Origin: Notolepis coatsorum
Taxonomy: Eukaryota > Chordata > Actinopteri > Aulopiformes > Paralepididae
Assembly: GCA_963971535.1 (NCBI GenBank)
Contig: OZ020598.1
Location: 90,378,520-90,442,519 of the forward strand
Length of the DNA: 64,000 nt
Reading direction: 5' to 3'
The first letter of the stretch is position 1. Every line of letters starts with the position of its first letter. The position numbers were made by a program, and so were the translations under genes. Positions 33,885 to 45,598 of the stretch are shown here, in pieces. The notes under the pieces are model-generated. The model had not been told where the DNA came from, made no database searches, and was given only the letters and a program-made list of their open reading frames with translations.

Positions 33885-34070
33885 CACACATAATCTCACA
33901 TCATACTGTGACATCACAAATGTTCTAGAATGTTCTATTATGACATCATACTGTGACATCACAAATGGTCTAGAATGTTCTGCCATTCATGCCATTCAAA
34001 TTGTTCATCAGTCATACTAGAACATTCTAGAACATTTGTGATGGCACGCACAGTATGACGTCATAATAGA
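33885..34070. repeat. Inverted and direct repeats around TGACATCACAAATG
   Basis: 'catactgtgacatcacaaat' with 'tctagaatgttct' occurs twice directly (about 33900 and 33948), then inverted (about 34015-34055; agaacattctagaacatttgtg). This small fold-back cluster resembles the remains of a MITE. Confidence 0.6.
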
Positions 34071-34989
34071 GGCATCACCCACACTTTCACTTTATTGTTC
34101 ACATTTTTGTCCAGTAACTCCTGCCAGAGCTTTCACACCACACACAAGTGTAAGGTATCAAAACGACCGCATTCGTCATAGAGACTCGCGAGAGACCCTC
34201 TCCCGTTGGCCGGCGGTGCACAGGCATCACCCACATTTTCACAATTTCCAATTGTCTAGTTATAATATAATGTGTATGCTTAACACTTTGATCGCCATGG
34301 TTAAAATTCATAATTTACCATCCCTCGCCATCTCTATTTGTCTATGGAGAAGTTCCCCTTCTTTGCAGGGCTATAACTTTTTTAATTGTATTGCTAAATT
34401 GACATTATCATGGCCCATTCAAGGTCCTATATGTATTGTTCAGGGTGTATCAATGTTATACTTTTTCATTCACATATTCATACTAAAATACGGTCTAAAG
34501 TATAAGTATGTTTTTATCGTTTTCTGCAGCTTTCTTCAGAACGTGATTTATAGCCCTAAATGCATTATATGCATGATGAAATACAGTTTGATAGCGATCT
34601 GTGCCAGATAAAAAATTTCAACTGCACGTAGTTCTAGAAGTTACTACGTATCATCTGATGATGACCGAATGGGCGGGGGGTCGTTTATAATTCTGTGGGC
34701 AGCGTTAGATGATTCATCCAGTGTGGGTCATATGTTCATCATAGCAGTTTATATGGAACACGTTAGAATATAACGCTGCAACTCACCGTGGCTTCCTCGC
34801 GCCGCTGGCAGATGAGCGTGGAACAGAATTTTTTCTATTATGGGATGGAGAAATGCCTGATACATTTCCAGGTTGTATAATAGTATATACGTCCAAATCA
34901 TGTTTTTTCGAGTTATTTGCACCGATCGATGTTCACTGTGTCAAGACGGAGTCTCTCCAGTGGCGGCTCGCCACTAGGGGCGCTCGGGC

Positions 34990-35976
34990 CAGGGTTTCCG
35001 TTAGAAAAAATTGTTGCCGGTCTCCGTGACCTGCAAGATTTCAATCTACCGGACAAATGAGATTAATTCCGGTCATAGTTTATTGAGCTTTAAAACAATT
35101 TATAGGCAGACTATATAAAGAATGTCATCCTCAAGGCATGTAGATTTATAATATTATTATTTAAAACTAGGCTACTTTTGCGTATACAGTCATTAATATA
35201 TTCCAAATAAAATAAGTCCCTCGATACTCCGTGCTGCTGCTGACTTGAAATAAAATAGACCGCGTATGTGGGCAGTCGGTCCGACACTAAACAGCAGTCT
35301 GTTATAATCACATTTTTATGAGCTAACGAATTCCGTTATATTGGACATTTGTATTAATTATATCAAGCGAAGAACTGAGAAATTTTGCAGAGAGAGACGG
35401 CAACGTTATCGTGGCCGGGTTTGTGTGATGTATTTCTCCACCTCCCAACGACTTGGTGCTGGTCATAATGTCCGGTGAAAACAACTCCCTCCAAGCACAA
35501 CTTGATCACCCGAACCGTACCAAAACAGGCCAAAATTAAATAGCCCATGCGACGAACGATTCATTACATTCGTTTCATCGTTGCTCCACCAAGCAGCCGG
35601 TCCAACAATGAAAGCTGTTATCAGCGCGAGCCGGCAGCAGTTAGTTTGCAAGAAGCATCCAGCTGCAGACCCGCAGAGCAGCTTTCCAGGTCTGGGGACC
35701 GCACTGTGCCAGCAAAGCTGGTGGGTTATGTGGGTCTGCAGCTGCATGCCTTCCGCAAATCCAGCAGCAAGCTCTCGCTGAGCGAAGCAACGACAACAAA
35801 CGCAATGATTGTTTCGTTCACCCAACTCCAGCCCATCCAAATACAATTCAAATAATCAAACTGTGCCCAGAGGGAACTATTTTCACCGGACACTATGACC
35901 GGAGAGATTAAATATGTCGGACTTCAACAGATTTTGCCGGCCAAATACCGGTAATTACCGGCTAACGGAAACGCTG
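34990..35976. mobile_element. hAT element L (987 bp), CAGGGTTTCCGTTAG family
   Basis: Termini CAGGGTTTCCGTTAG and CTAACGGAAACGCTG, with a perfect 8-bp duplication gctcgggc (34982-34989, 35977-35984). Complete relative of the damaged copy 6870-7734. Subterminal ACCGG words are frequent. Nested in element M only 32 bp from its left end. Confidence 0.93.
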
Positions 35977-36597
35977 GCTCGGGCGCCGCCCCCCCTCAGG
36001 CCCTACCCTGGTTATATGAGAGAACAAGAAAAATAAGTTTTTAGTTTTATAGCCCTATAAATAATATAAACATGTTTAAAATTAATAATATTTACTCATT
36101 TTAAGTATGTTTGTGTTTCCAATGCACAATATAACGTTATTATCGCAATTAAAAAACACTAGTTTTCCAGAGCAGGAAGTGACATCACGTTTTTTTTATT
36201 TTTCGGCCCGGGCTATACGCGATATCGCTCTGAGTGCGCGTCACAGTTTGATCGCTGTATCAGTCACAGCCAATCAGTGCATAACGCGTTGTGCGTTGAA
36301 ATATGACTATTATGTTGGAATCCGGGCGCGATTTGAAGCGGTCTAGCCAGTAGCGTCAAGAATATCTGTAGCCGCATTTCGCGGAGACGCTCTCTGATTG
36401 GCCGACGCCAGTATTTTTTTCCGTAGCAGAATTTCACAGAGACGATCTCTGATTGGCCGAATCCAATTTCTAGGTTATTCCTAGGTTGGTCGGTGGAGAT
36501 AGTTGTGTTGTTGTGAGAATGATGCAGGCAGCTGTTTGGCTTAGACGAGCGTGCCGTGACTGCAAGTTCTTTAGACTGTTAAGCTTAGGCACTCTTT

Positions 36598-36690
36598 CAA
36601 AGTTGGTTACGGTTAGAGTTTGTCTTAGAGCATGGCGATAGAACGCCAGGTAGTTTGCAGGCTGTTCGAGGCGGAAATGGACAAAGACAC
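36598..36690. repeat. Dispersed 'tagagcatggcgatagaac' repeat
   Basis: Close copy of 24012-24090 and 58850-58910, here inside hAT M. Preceded by two 'ctctgattggccga' motifs (36390-36470). Confidence 0.6.
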
Positions 36691-36919
36691 AGCTCTTCAC
36701 TCACACAGCTTGTTGGCTAACAACAAGCTATATGGATGCGGAGGGACAACAATGGATGGACATCAACACAGGCTGGATGGACAATGCCATGGAGTGGATA
36801 TACTTTATCAACAAGCCAACAACAAGGTAGATTAGCGATCTTAACTCTAGTTTAATACATGATACGTTGTCTACTGATGCCGCATAACGTTGTAACGTTA
36901 CAGCTTTCAGCTAACGTTA

Positions 36920-37065
36920 GCTACTGCTAGCTGTTAGCTCCGTTATCTTAGCTGGCCACTTTTATAATTACTTCATGGAAACGGAGTAACGTTAACGTTT
37001 AAACGTTATGTCGAGGTCATACAATACTACAGTCGACATAAGGTTAACGTTACCCCGTTTCCATG
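36920..37065. repeat. Short inverted repeat (cttcatggaaacgg)
   Basis: 'cttcatggaaacggagtaac' (36972) is answered by 'cgttaccccgtttccatgaag' (about 37046), forming a hairpin of ~25 bp around a gttaacg-rich centre. Confidence 0.65.
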
Positions 37066-37115
37066 AAGTGTTTAAATAGCAGCAATCTTGTTGAAAATGT
37101 AACTTTACTAAAATG

Positions 37116-37124
37116 CTCTCTCTC

Positions 37125-37180
<56 letters not shown>
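37116..37180. repeat. (CT)n microsatellite
   Basis: Long CT run with occasional CGCT interruptions. An opposite-strand (GA)n run lies 100 bp downstream. Confidence 0.95.
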
Positions 37181-37283
37181 ATTTCGCCGCATGTGGGGCA
37201 TAACCACTCAGACAATGAATGGTAACTTGTTTAAAATAACGAGCTTTACAAATGTGTTTATTATTGAATGGATCTGACATCAT

Positions 37284-37286
<3 letters not shown>

Positions 37287-37333
<47 letters not shown>

Positions 37334-37334
37334 G

Positions 37335-37367
<33 letters not shown>
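37287..37367. repeat. (GA)n microsatellite
   Basis: Long GA run with GCGA interruptions, complementary to the CT run at 37116-37180. Confidence 0.95.
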
Positions 37368-37368
<1 letters not shown>

Positions 37369-37980
37369 GTGCGTGTTTGTGTTGGGCTATTGGAAACGTC
37401 GTTGCATTTGACTGACTGATCATATATTGATCGATGGCAATGGTGATAATATTCGCCAATGCGTGCCTTGTACATGTTTGCAAAATGTTTGGTATAGCGC
37501 CCCTAGTGGCGAAGTACCCACCGGCCGCCACTGAGTCTCTCTAACGATAGCGAGTGCCCGGACCACATATGGATGAGCATTTCCGGTTCAAAGGGTCATT
37601 TCCTGTTGGCGATCTGCCGATCGGCCACCAGATGGCGCTCTTGAACCGCTAGAGAGTTGAGTGGAGCTTTGCAGTGTATCTCAGGGCCCCGGAGGGGAAA
37701 TATGATTTCGATCACAGATTTTTGAAATATTGATATCAAAGACGAGTTACGGCGTCTTCGGCAGAATGAGCATGGCTAGGAATGACGTCTAAACACGTCA
37801 TCGGCGATTAAAGTGTTAACTAATAAATTATTATTGTGACATTTATTTGTGTTGTGTTTTCTTGCATTTATTGCAGTGAACAAACGATTAAAATGTGTTG
37901 TTTTTTCTGCAAAATGGTAAAGTCTATAGTTTGTATATGGAACAGATGTATACAAATAATCACATATAACTATTATAATT

Positions 37981-38180
37981 AGATTACTGCAGTTGCCCAG
38001 GCATATATGGCAGATTCCTTTTAAGAATCATATATGTTTGACTATTGACTTACAATTTCTTTGGTAGACCATATCATATTAATATATTATATGAATATTA
38101 TATGGTCTACCAAATAAATTGTAAGTCATATGATTCTTAAAAGTAATCTGCCATATATGCCTGGGCAACTGCAGTAATCT
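37981..38180. mobile_element. 200-bp near-perfect palindrome (fold-back MITE)
   Basis: AGATTACTGCAGTTGCCCAG at the left is mirrored by CTGGGCAACTGCAGTAATCT at the right. The arms (~90 bp) match almost throughout, with a ~14-bp extra stretch (atgtttgactattg) in the left arm and an AT-rich centre. Non-coding. Confidence 0.88.
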
Positions 38181-39134
38181 AACATAATAGTATAAAAAAC
38201 ATAGGTGAGAAGAGATGAGTTAGCGGACCCCTATTAATCGATTAGTCGACTAATCGGTCGAAAGGAGCCGTAGTCGCCTGGCCAACCTCTTAGTCGAATA
38301 TAATAAAAATAAAAAATAAATCATTCTTTCCAAAAGAAAAGAGGCCTAGAAGCGTGGCTAACGCTAATGGCACGCATACCAGAGGCTAACTGCCTACGAA
38401 AACAGGCACAGAGGCACTGAAAGAGGATTTCACCCATCTAATGAACACACTAGACTAGACAAATATCAACATGTATCCATCAGTGCAGGGGTTCTCAACC
38501 TTTCTGCTGCCAAGGCACCCCTGTGTCCAATAAAACATTCCAGGGCACCCCTACATACGATAAAGACTTTTCCGGTCCTGTCTTTTTTGCTACAATGATG
38601 ACAAAAGTGCTTGCTTTCAAAATAGCGTTTATTTAACCCATTGAAACCGGGAAACACATTTGTGTGTATATGCAGGCTATATAATGCATTATTAGCAGGC
38701 GTTTCAGGTCTAAATGTATAAATAAATATAGCAATAGTGTGACCATTTCTCAAACAGAAAATCATGTATTTTTTTTTAAATACAGAAAAGGATCACACAA
38801 CATGATACCAGTCTGGTTTAGCATGAGAACACAACATTGCAGCTGCACTGTTTGACTGGGGCAATCTCAGCGGTCAAATTGGTACTGAATTGGTATTGGT
38901 AACTGTAACCTGTTTCGATGGACGAGTTAAAAACGTGTCCATTTTGTGTGAAAATTCAGCTTTGCGGTTCACGTTGGAAATATTCTAGTGAGGTGACGAT
39001 TGATTATGACATCACATCCCTGCAGAGTGCCTTTTACTGTTTATCTGTTAAATACAGTTTATTCATTCATTCATTCATTTACATTTTGTATCATAATAAT
39101 CATAACACAGCGGCTGACACTCACTTGTTCTGCG

Positions 39135-39310
39135 AGTAGACCATCGCCGTTGGAAGCGTGTAATTGGCACTTTTCAGAAGCTGTGTGGTCCGGTCTTGAA
39201 CTTTCCATAACGTGTCTCGATAAATCCATTTGATTAGATCCAGCACTGAATGCATTTAGTGATTATTATCACAACGACGATTGCAATAGCCGCTTTGCAT
39301 TTCCTTGATA
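39135..39310. repeat. Repeat shared with 57015-57205
   Basis: 'gtcttgaactttccataa' and 'aaatccattt.gttagatc', then 'cagcactgaatg', are common to both places in the same orientation. Family not identified. Confidence 0.55.
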
Positions 39311-39612
39311 ACGGACATAGGACTGCTCTGGAAATGCGTTGGAAAAAGTAATGACGCCTGCCGCGGACGTTAAGTTGGTGAAGTTTCTATAATAACTTTA
39401 CGAAACGTGTGATCGATTTCTTTTTTAGTTCATGTTATTAAGATTAGGCAATTATTGTATACACATGAAGCACTAGATAGACTATTTGTTTAGTTAAATA
39501 GTTGCAGGGCTGTACGTTAACTTTTTTTGCACATAGCACTGGTGCTACAGAGGTTGATAGTTTTGTAGCACAGGCCAAAATCTTGTAGCACAAGTATAAA
39601 ACGTGTTATATT

Positions 39613-40483
39613 TAGGGATGTCCCGATCGCCTTTTTTTGCCCCCGATCCGATCCCGATCATGTGATTTTAAATATCTACCGATTCCGATCGTTCCCGATC
39701 CGATCTTTCACATTAGTAATCAATTTTGACGCATTTGTGTCAGAAACTGGCGGAGCAAGAAGCCCCTCTGTTGCCTATAGTCCGGGGCGCGAGCGCGGCG
39801 GCTCTTGTTATTACATTCATATGTGCTTCATATGAGAAATATTAAAAGTTTCAATATATGTTTGCACATTAGTATACATTCAGTGTTCGACTTACGTAAT
39901 GATTAGCTCCATTCTGGTCTGAAACGCCGACGATAATCCTTAGTCACACAGCAAATAATTGCCGTTATCTGAAAAGTTAGTCTGAAAACTCCGCCTCCTG
40001 CTGCTTCATGAGTTTTTCCTCCACGCGAAATGTCCTCCTTGCAAACATTGCAATTGCTGTTGGACTGGCTTGACTTTCTATTTTAAAATGCTTAGTTACA
40101 AACCTCTAGCAGCTGCTCAAGTCAGTGGATAACCATGTTTCGGGGAGCAACGTGTTGTTGTGATGTGAGCGTCTAAAGTTAAAGGGAAAGTGTTTGTTGC
40201 AACGGTGTAAATTAAAGGGGATGTGTTTGTTGTGGACAATTATTCTGCTCTGTGTGACAATAAATACATTAATGATATATTATATGTAATTTAAAACCAA
40301 AACTAAGGCCTCCGTATGAGTTTAAGACGTGAACATGGTCATGTTTGTTGGAAAAAAATAAATAAAAAAATAAATCTTTTTTTGACTGCCGATTTTTATT
40401 AAAAAAGATTCCCGATCCCGATCCTCTGAAAAGCACGTGATCGGCGCCGATCCCGATCACGTGATCGGATCGGGACATCCCTA
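39613..40483. mobile_element. hAT element E (871 bp), TAGGGATGTCCCGATC ends
   Basis: Termini TAGGGATGTCCCGATC and GATCGGGACATCCCTA, with a perfect 8-bp duplication gttatatt (39605-39612, 40484-40491). Subterminal CCCGATCC repeats. No transposase. Its ends differ from A/B by one base in the first 16, but its core is different. Confidence 0.93.
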
Positions 40484-42589
40484 GTTATATTTGTAACAGT
40501 CACAAATGTGCCTATTGTATTTGTGTTATTTAGTTGCAGTGCCATGTTTGGCTGTCATTTTCATGCTGACAAGTTGACGTCACACAGCCAGACACGTTAC
40601 GTGTAAGGAATTGCATTACAAAAAATGTTTAGCTCTTCCAGACATTTAAATGAAAAACAATTTATTGTTTTTAATACAAATAGACCTCCTGTTCACTATA
40701 AAGTGCCACGTTTTGATATATTGAGCTTTAAACTTTAAGTAAATTTTTTGGAACACGCAACCCCTTCCTCTCCCAAACCGTTCCTGCAATTGTTTTATGT
40801 TGCATGATGATCATGGATACATTTATTATGTATTGTATTTTTTATGTTTAAATATCAACATCATCTGTCTGTCCACCCTCAGTACATTTACTATCAATAT
40901 AATATACTCGTCTGACATATCATTTCAAACGCACACACACGGAGGGAGAATGCCCCCCCCCCCCCCCCCTCCTCCCCAGTCCTCCTTCCAAGTCCCCACT
41001 CTGCTGTTCTGTCGCTCTGAACAGGGCTTTAGCTTGTTGTTAGCTTATGCTAACGTCGCGTTAATTCCGGTCATAAAGGAATGTCAAGGATTGCAAAGCA
41101 TGTTATATGCATTTGACCCGTTGCAGAATAAAACAGCAGGGATTTGTTTTGGTTCGCGAAAACACTATCCTTGTTGCAATGTGCGTGTTCACTGTTCCAG
41201 ACTCTACTGCTGCCTGAGACGCTACTAGTACTGCTGTGTGGAGATGCATCCGGCTGTGTGCTGTAGAGCGGATATGAGTCACGACACCACGGATTTTCAA
41301 AATAAGAGTATCATAATGACCTGAATGTTGCTAGCTTTCGGAGCCTAGTTATTATAGCTGGAGCTGCGCTAGGGCAGAAAGGAGACCCGCTACAGGATTT
41401 TCAAAATAAGACTTGTCATTCTATATTTTTAAAGAACATTCCCAGGCATCTCGCGGCACCCCTGGCAGCTCTCTGTGGCACCCTTGTGTGCCGCGGAACC
41501 CATGTTGAGAACCGCTGCACCAGTGGACCAATTGCATGCTTTTGCAGAGGACAAGAAGCCTTCAGTCGACTCCTTCAGACATTAAGCACCCCCCACAGCC
41601 CAAATGGAATGATACAAAATAAAAATAAAAAATAAAAATAAACGTTTAAAAATATATATATATATTTTTTTGACCAATAGTCGACTAACGGCAAATTTTG
41701 GCCAATCCTAGTCGACCATCCAAATCCTTAGTCGGGGACAGCCCTAGAGTTAGGTAGTGATATCTGAAGGCAGAAACGACTAGGGATGCCCCGATCGATC
41801 GGCCACCGATCGTTATCGGCCGATAATCAGTATAAATATGCGATCGGTGAATTCCGATAATGATTCATATTCGCCGATCGCGGAAACCGATCAAGCGGAG
41901 ATCTCACTCGCTGTCTGTCTCAGACACACAGGACCTGCAAACTGCCGCTGCTCTTCCTCCCTAGCCCCGCCCGCACCCGTGTACAGTTTGTAAACACAGA
42001 GGAGGCTCCTCTGCTCAGTCTATAGTGCATTCGACCTGAGCTAACGTTAGCTACCTAGCTATCGTTACTGTTTAAACAAAATTACCCAGTCAACTATTCA
42101 CTTTTAGTAGGCATTGTTTAACGGTATTTAGCCGGCTAGCTACTGATAGCTCCTGATATCAACAAATGCTCCAGCAAGTCTTGTAGTGCATGTATGATAC
42201 CTCCGTTAGCTCGCGTTAGCTGATGTTAGTTCACTGTTCAAAACGAAATTTCCCATTCAACTAAATAGTTCACTGAGGCGTCGTCTTAACGTTATATATC
42301 CGGCTAGCAGTAGCTACAGATAGCTCCTGATTAGGGCTGGGCGATATGGCCCAAATATGATATCACGATATTTTCTGACCTTTCGGCGATACACGATACG
42401 CATCACGATGTTTTTCTTTTTTTCCCCAAACAATTCATTATGAGGCTTACCAAGACAGTATTTGAGTTTGCAAGCTAACATTAAAGACAAAATAAAATAC
42501 CCATGCATTTAGCATTTTTATATTATATATTAATTATTGGATTATTAGATTATATATTGCATATATTTAGCAATGAGATATTATATGAT

Positions 42590-42658
42590 TTAGATATGAA
42601 ATATGATGAATTGAAAATGGGGGACCCTGATGTAAACAAGACGAAAGTCTTTCTCTGG
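42590..42658 (+). repeat. LINE 3' region, left part
   Basis: 'gatgaattgaaaatggggga' then 'ccctgatgtaaacaag' is nearly identical to 63708-63768. The sequence resumes at 44224 ('ctggtctgcatcc') after element O and ends 'tctgttaataacattttt' (about 44310). Confidence 0.7.
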
Positions 42659-43142
42659 GCCCTATTCCCCGTACCTGGTTCAACTAAGTCGATCAAGAGT
42701 CCCATTATCCAGATTCAGTTAACCCGATGTTTGAAGCCGGGATTTTCCTGTTCCTGGAACGCTGATTCAGTCTCGTTAACTCAAACCAGACTTGAGACTC
42801 TGGATAAGTGCGCGCGGCCGCTTCAGTTGAAAAGACAGGTGTAGATCGCAGAAATCCTGATCTTCTAACGGCATTGATTGATTGATTGTTTTACAGATTG
42901 CAGGCGGCTCAATAGCCTTGCAGACAAGTTAAATGCATAATCTATAGGCTAATTTTAAATCGCTCATTACCCCAATCAATCAGATTATATTTCTTTAAAC
43001 GTTCCTGCTGGCAGTAGGTTTATGCATTGAATAATCAAATGAGATCTTGCTAGCGAAAATAATTAGTTCAACTGTTTCAGAATAAGGATACGGCTCTCTT
43101 ATCCATTGATTGATGTATGGTGGATTTTTTATTTATCTGGAC

Positions 43143-43205
43143 TGTGGTGTGACGGTTTGTCCTTTTGACTTTCACGCAGACGACCGGGGTTCGAATCCTA
43201 GTCTT
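43143..43205 (+). repeat. tRNA-like sequence (SINE head?)
   Basis: Contains a B-box-like GGGGTTCGAATCCTAG (43185-43200) and a weak A-box (gtgtgacggtttgtcc), with TTTT downstream. It does not fold to a clean cloverleaf. Inside element O. Confidence 0.4.
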
Positions 43206-43377
43206 TTCCTTCTTTTTGCAATGTAGGAATAATTCAATTTGGTGCACGTTGAGAGCTATATAAAGAATGACATCCTCAATGCATGTAGATTTATAATATT
43301 TTAACTTAAAACTAGGCTACTTTTGCGTATAATCATTAATATTATATTCCAAAAAATTATATTGGAAACACGGGGTT

Positions 43378-43437
43378 TCGAACACCGGTCGCCCGGTTGC
43401 CAGGATTGAGCACTACCGCTGCGCCACTGTGCCAGAT
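43378..43437 (-). repeat. tRNA-like sequence (SINE head?), minus strand
   Basis: The reverse complement reads GGCACAGTGGCGCAGCGGTA then GTGCTCAATCC and, further on, GACCGGTGTTCGAAACCCCG, with A-box (TGGCGCAGCGGTAG) and B-box (GGTGTTCGAAACC). The T stem is imperfect, so it is a SINE/tRNA pseudogene rather than a tRNA gene. Confidence 0.55.
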
Positions 43438-44581
43438 GGGATAAATTCATTGTTTATACATTAATGAACGAGAGACCCGTGTTTAGAATATTTTTTCTTT
43501 TGAATGAAGTTTTATCTCTTTATTCTCAAATGCATTAATGTGACGTCAACGGCTCATTCAATTTCTCAAATCCGTCAAACAGCGCATCTCATCAGACATT
43601 TTAATCCCAGTTACAATATCACACAAAATCCACAATCCACGCATAGACACTTCAATTTTATGCTTGAATGAAACAAAATCCAGGCGCTCCTCTCCTTCCT
43701 CGCTCCTCATCCACAGCGGAGAATATGAAAGGAATCAGAGCCAAACGAGCGATAGGTTTCAATCATTAAGGATATCCCCGCGGGATTCACATTTGCAATG
43801 CTGCGCGTTGTTAAAATAACCACATAATGTGTACATCGCACCTAGCGAGCGCCACGGTATATATAACGTGCATTATTTAGGACAAAGTGAATTTAGTATC
43901 AGCATTTTGGGTCTATTTTACATTTCAAAAGCCCCCTCTGGAAGAATGGAGCACAAAAACGTAATTCAGAATGGTATAATGCAGATCCTAGACTGTGAGA
44001 ATCATTTCAGGAAACGAGCTGTCACTTCTTTGCGGGGGCGTGGCCATGGTTCATCCGGCTAACTTGAACTTAACCCTGCTCTCGACCAGGCTCAAACTTT
44101 TTGATCTGTTGTCATAGTGATTTAGACAATCGCGCGTCGGGGAATGGGAAGGTCCGGCTTAAGTCAGGCTTGACCGAAAGTTATCCGGCTAACTCAGTTA
44201 TCCAGGTACGGGGAACGGGGCCCTGGTCTGCATCCTCCAGTCCACTGTTGACTGTTGTTGTATTGAGCTGTACTGTATTGTACCCATGCTGCAATCTGTT
44301 AATAACATTTTTCATTCATCAGACGGCAAACAGAATCATTTTGATTGACAGTCGCGTCTGCCAATTACGTCACATCGCTTGCACCCGCCCTGCTGTTCTT
44401 AGCACCAATCGGCAAGCGCGTTTTCATTTTTTACTTCCGCCATTGGAGAGCTCAATGACAACAACAATGGCAGCGGTAGCTCGCCGCGGCCGACGTTTAG
44501 CTTTTAGCTCCGCAGAATGACTAAACGACTGGAGGCATAATGATTTTACTGCAACGGATGTTATAATAAAAGCCTTTCCAT

Positions 44582-45598
44582 TAGGGGTGGACGGTATAAA
44601 CGGTATACGGTATAAACGGTATGAATTTGCTCTACGGTATGGATTTTGCCTATACCGTGTAACCGGTAGTGCAGCTCTAAAATAGCAATGACGTCATGTA
44701 ACCACAGCGCGACTATTTCACTCGCATTTGCCCCTAAAAATAGATAGAATTAGTCATAGATAATAGATATGTGCGAACTGGAAAAAGTTATTTAGGAGGC
44801 TTCGCGCAGTGGGCATGCCAGCCCCTCCCGCACGCATGCAAACACGGGTCTACTAGTAGTCTAGTGGGACGGGACGTCTCCCTGTGCTAACGTTAGCTTA
44901 GCTACCGTTACAAAATGACCCAGTCAACTATTCACTTTTAGTTTAATACATGATGAGGCATTGTCTAACCGAACGGTATCTAGTCGGCCAGCTACCGATA
45001 GCTCCTGACATCAACAAACGCTCCATCAAGTCTAGTAGAGAGTAGACGTGTATGATAGCTCCGTTAGCCGTAAGCTCACGTTAACGCAAGTTAGTTCACC
45101 GTTCAAAACGAAATGTCCCATTGAACTAAATAATTCACTGAGGCGTTGTATTAACGTTATATATCCGGCTAGCAGTAGCTACAGATAGCTCCTGATATCA
45201 ATGTCTTATAACACTGATTCGATGCGTATTCGAGCTGAGGGCTTGCTAACGTTATACCAATACAATAGGGTCCAGGTGCAGCGCCGGAGAATCCTGGCCG
45301 TAGCTCTGCTCGAGGCTACTCGAGTATAGGTCCAGGTGCAGCTCCGGAGAATCCTGGCCGTAGCTGGAGGCTACTAGAGTACACACAGACAGTGGAGCTT
45401 GTTGCGTGGTGGCGATGTCTCGCAGATAATACAAGTACAAGTCTAATTATATAATATATATATTTTATAAAAAAAAAAAAATTATATAAAAAAAAAAAAA
45501 AAATTTATCAAAAACGATGATACCGTGATATATACCGTTACCGTCTATGCTTCAGATTATACTGTGATATAAATTTTAGACCATACCGTCCACCCCTA
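44582..45598. mobile_element. hAT element D (1017 bp), TAGGGGTGGACGGTAT ends
   Basis: Termini TAGGGGTGGACGGTAT and ATACCGTCCACCCCTA, with a perfect 8-bp duplication ctttccat (44574-44581, 45599-45606). Subterminal CGGTATA repeats. The ~600-bp core (about 44890-45460) is the same as in A and B, although the ends are unrelated. Inserted in C. Confidence 0.93.

Larger units (their letters stand above)
34958..37533. mobile_element. hAT element M (2576 bp), CAGTGGCGG ends
   Basis: Starts CAGTGGCGGCTCGCCACTAG and ends GGCCGCCACTG, with a perfect 8-bp duplication agtctctc (34950-34957, 37534-37541). Near both ends is a GCCACTAGGGGCG / CGCCCCTAGTGGC block. It holds the nested hAT L (34990-35976), a 'tagagcatggcgatagaac' repeat fragment and the CT/GA microsatellites. 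No transposase. Confidence 0.9.
34280..37819. mobile_element. TTAA-flanked element (CACTTTGATCGCC ends) with nested hATs
   Basis: Left TTAACACTTTGATCGCC (34280) and right GGCGATTAAAGTGTTAA (37819). Removing the hAT 34958-37533 leaves about 0.95 kb, matching the intact relative at 46315-47274 (shared 'gtctatggagaa' and 'ttctttgcagggctataact', 'gatcggccaccagatggcgc'). TTAA duplication and C-A-C-T-T-T-G ends fit a piggyBac-like non-autonomous family. Confidence 0.78.
38486..41517. mobile_element. hAT element F (3.0 kb), CAGGGGTTCTCAACC ends
   Basis: Left CAGGGGTTCTCAACCTTTCT and right GTTGAGAACCGCTG. Flanks catcagtg (38478-38485) and caccagtg (41518-41525) match 7/8. Next to both ends is a 'ggcacccct' motif. 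The ends are of the Charlie-like hAT type. Contains element E. The remaining interior (38750-39600, 40490-41450) has no transposase. A part (39135-39310) recurs at 57015-57205. Confidence 0.8.
38225..41746. mobile_element. TIR element G (3.5 kb including nested elements)
   Basis: Right end GTCGGGGACAGCCCTA and left region ATTAGTCGACTAATCGG. Flanks gagttagc (38217-38224) and gagttagg (41747-41754) match 7/8, supporting an 8-bp duplication. The left end GGACCCCTATTAATCG is not a mirror of the right end, so it is altered. TAGTCGAC words are subterminal on both sides. A short relative is at 53796-53958. Contains hAT F. Confidence 0.65.
42659..44223. mobile_element. TIR element O (GCCCTATTCCCCGTACCTGG ends)
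   Basis: Left GCCCTATTCCCCGTACCTGG and right CCAGGTACGGGGAACGGGGC are inverted. Flanking TGG on both sides is a likely 3-bp duplication; removal restores the uninterrupted LINE sequence seen at 63754-63770. The interior has two tRNA-like heads and a piece (43245-43350) matching hAT L. PIF/Harbinger-like by the short duplication, but this is uncertain. Confidence 0.75.

Noticed and set aside
37179-37531. Ser/Leu repeat and Arg/Glu repeat proteins
   Set aside because: Translations of (GA)n/(CT)n microsatellites.
43378-43437. A functional tRNA gene on the minus strand
   Set aside because: T stem does not pair well and the sequence lies inside a transposable element; treated as a SINE-like head.
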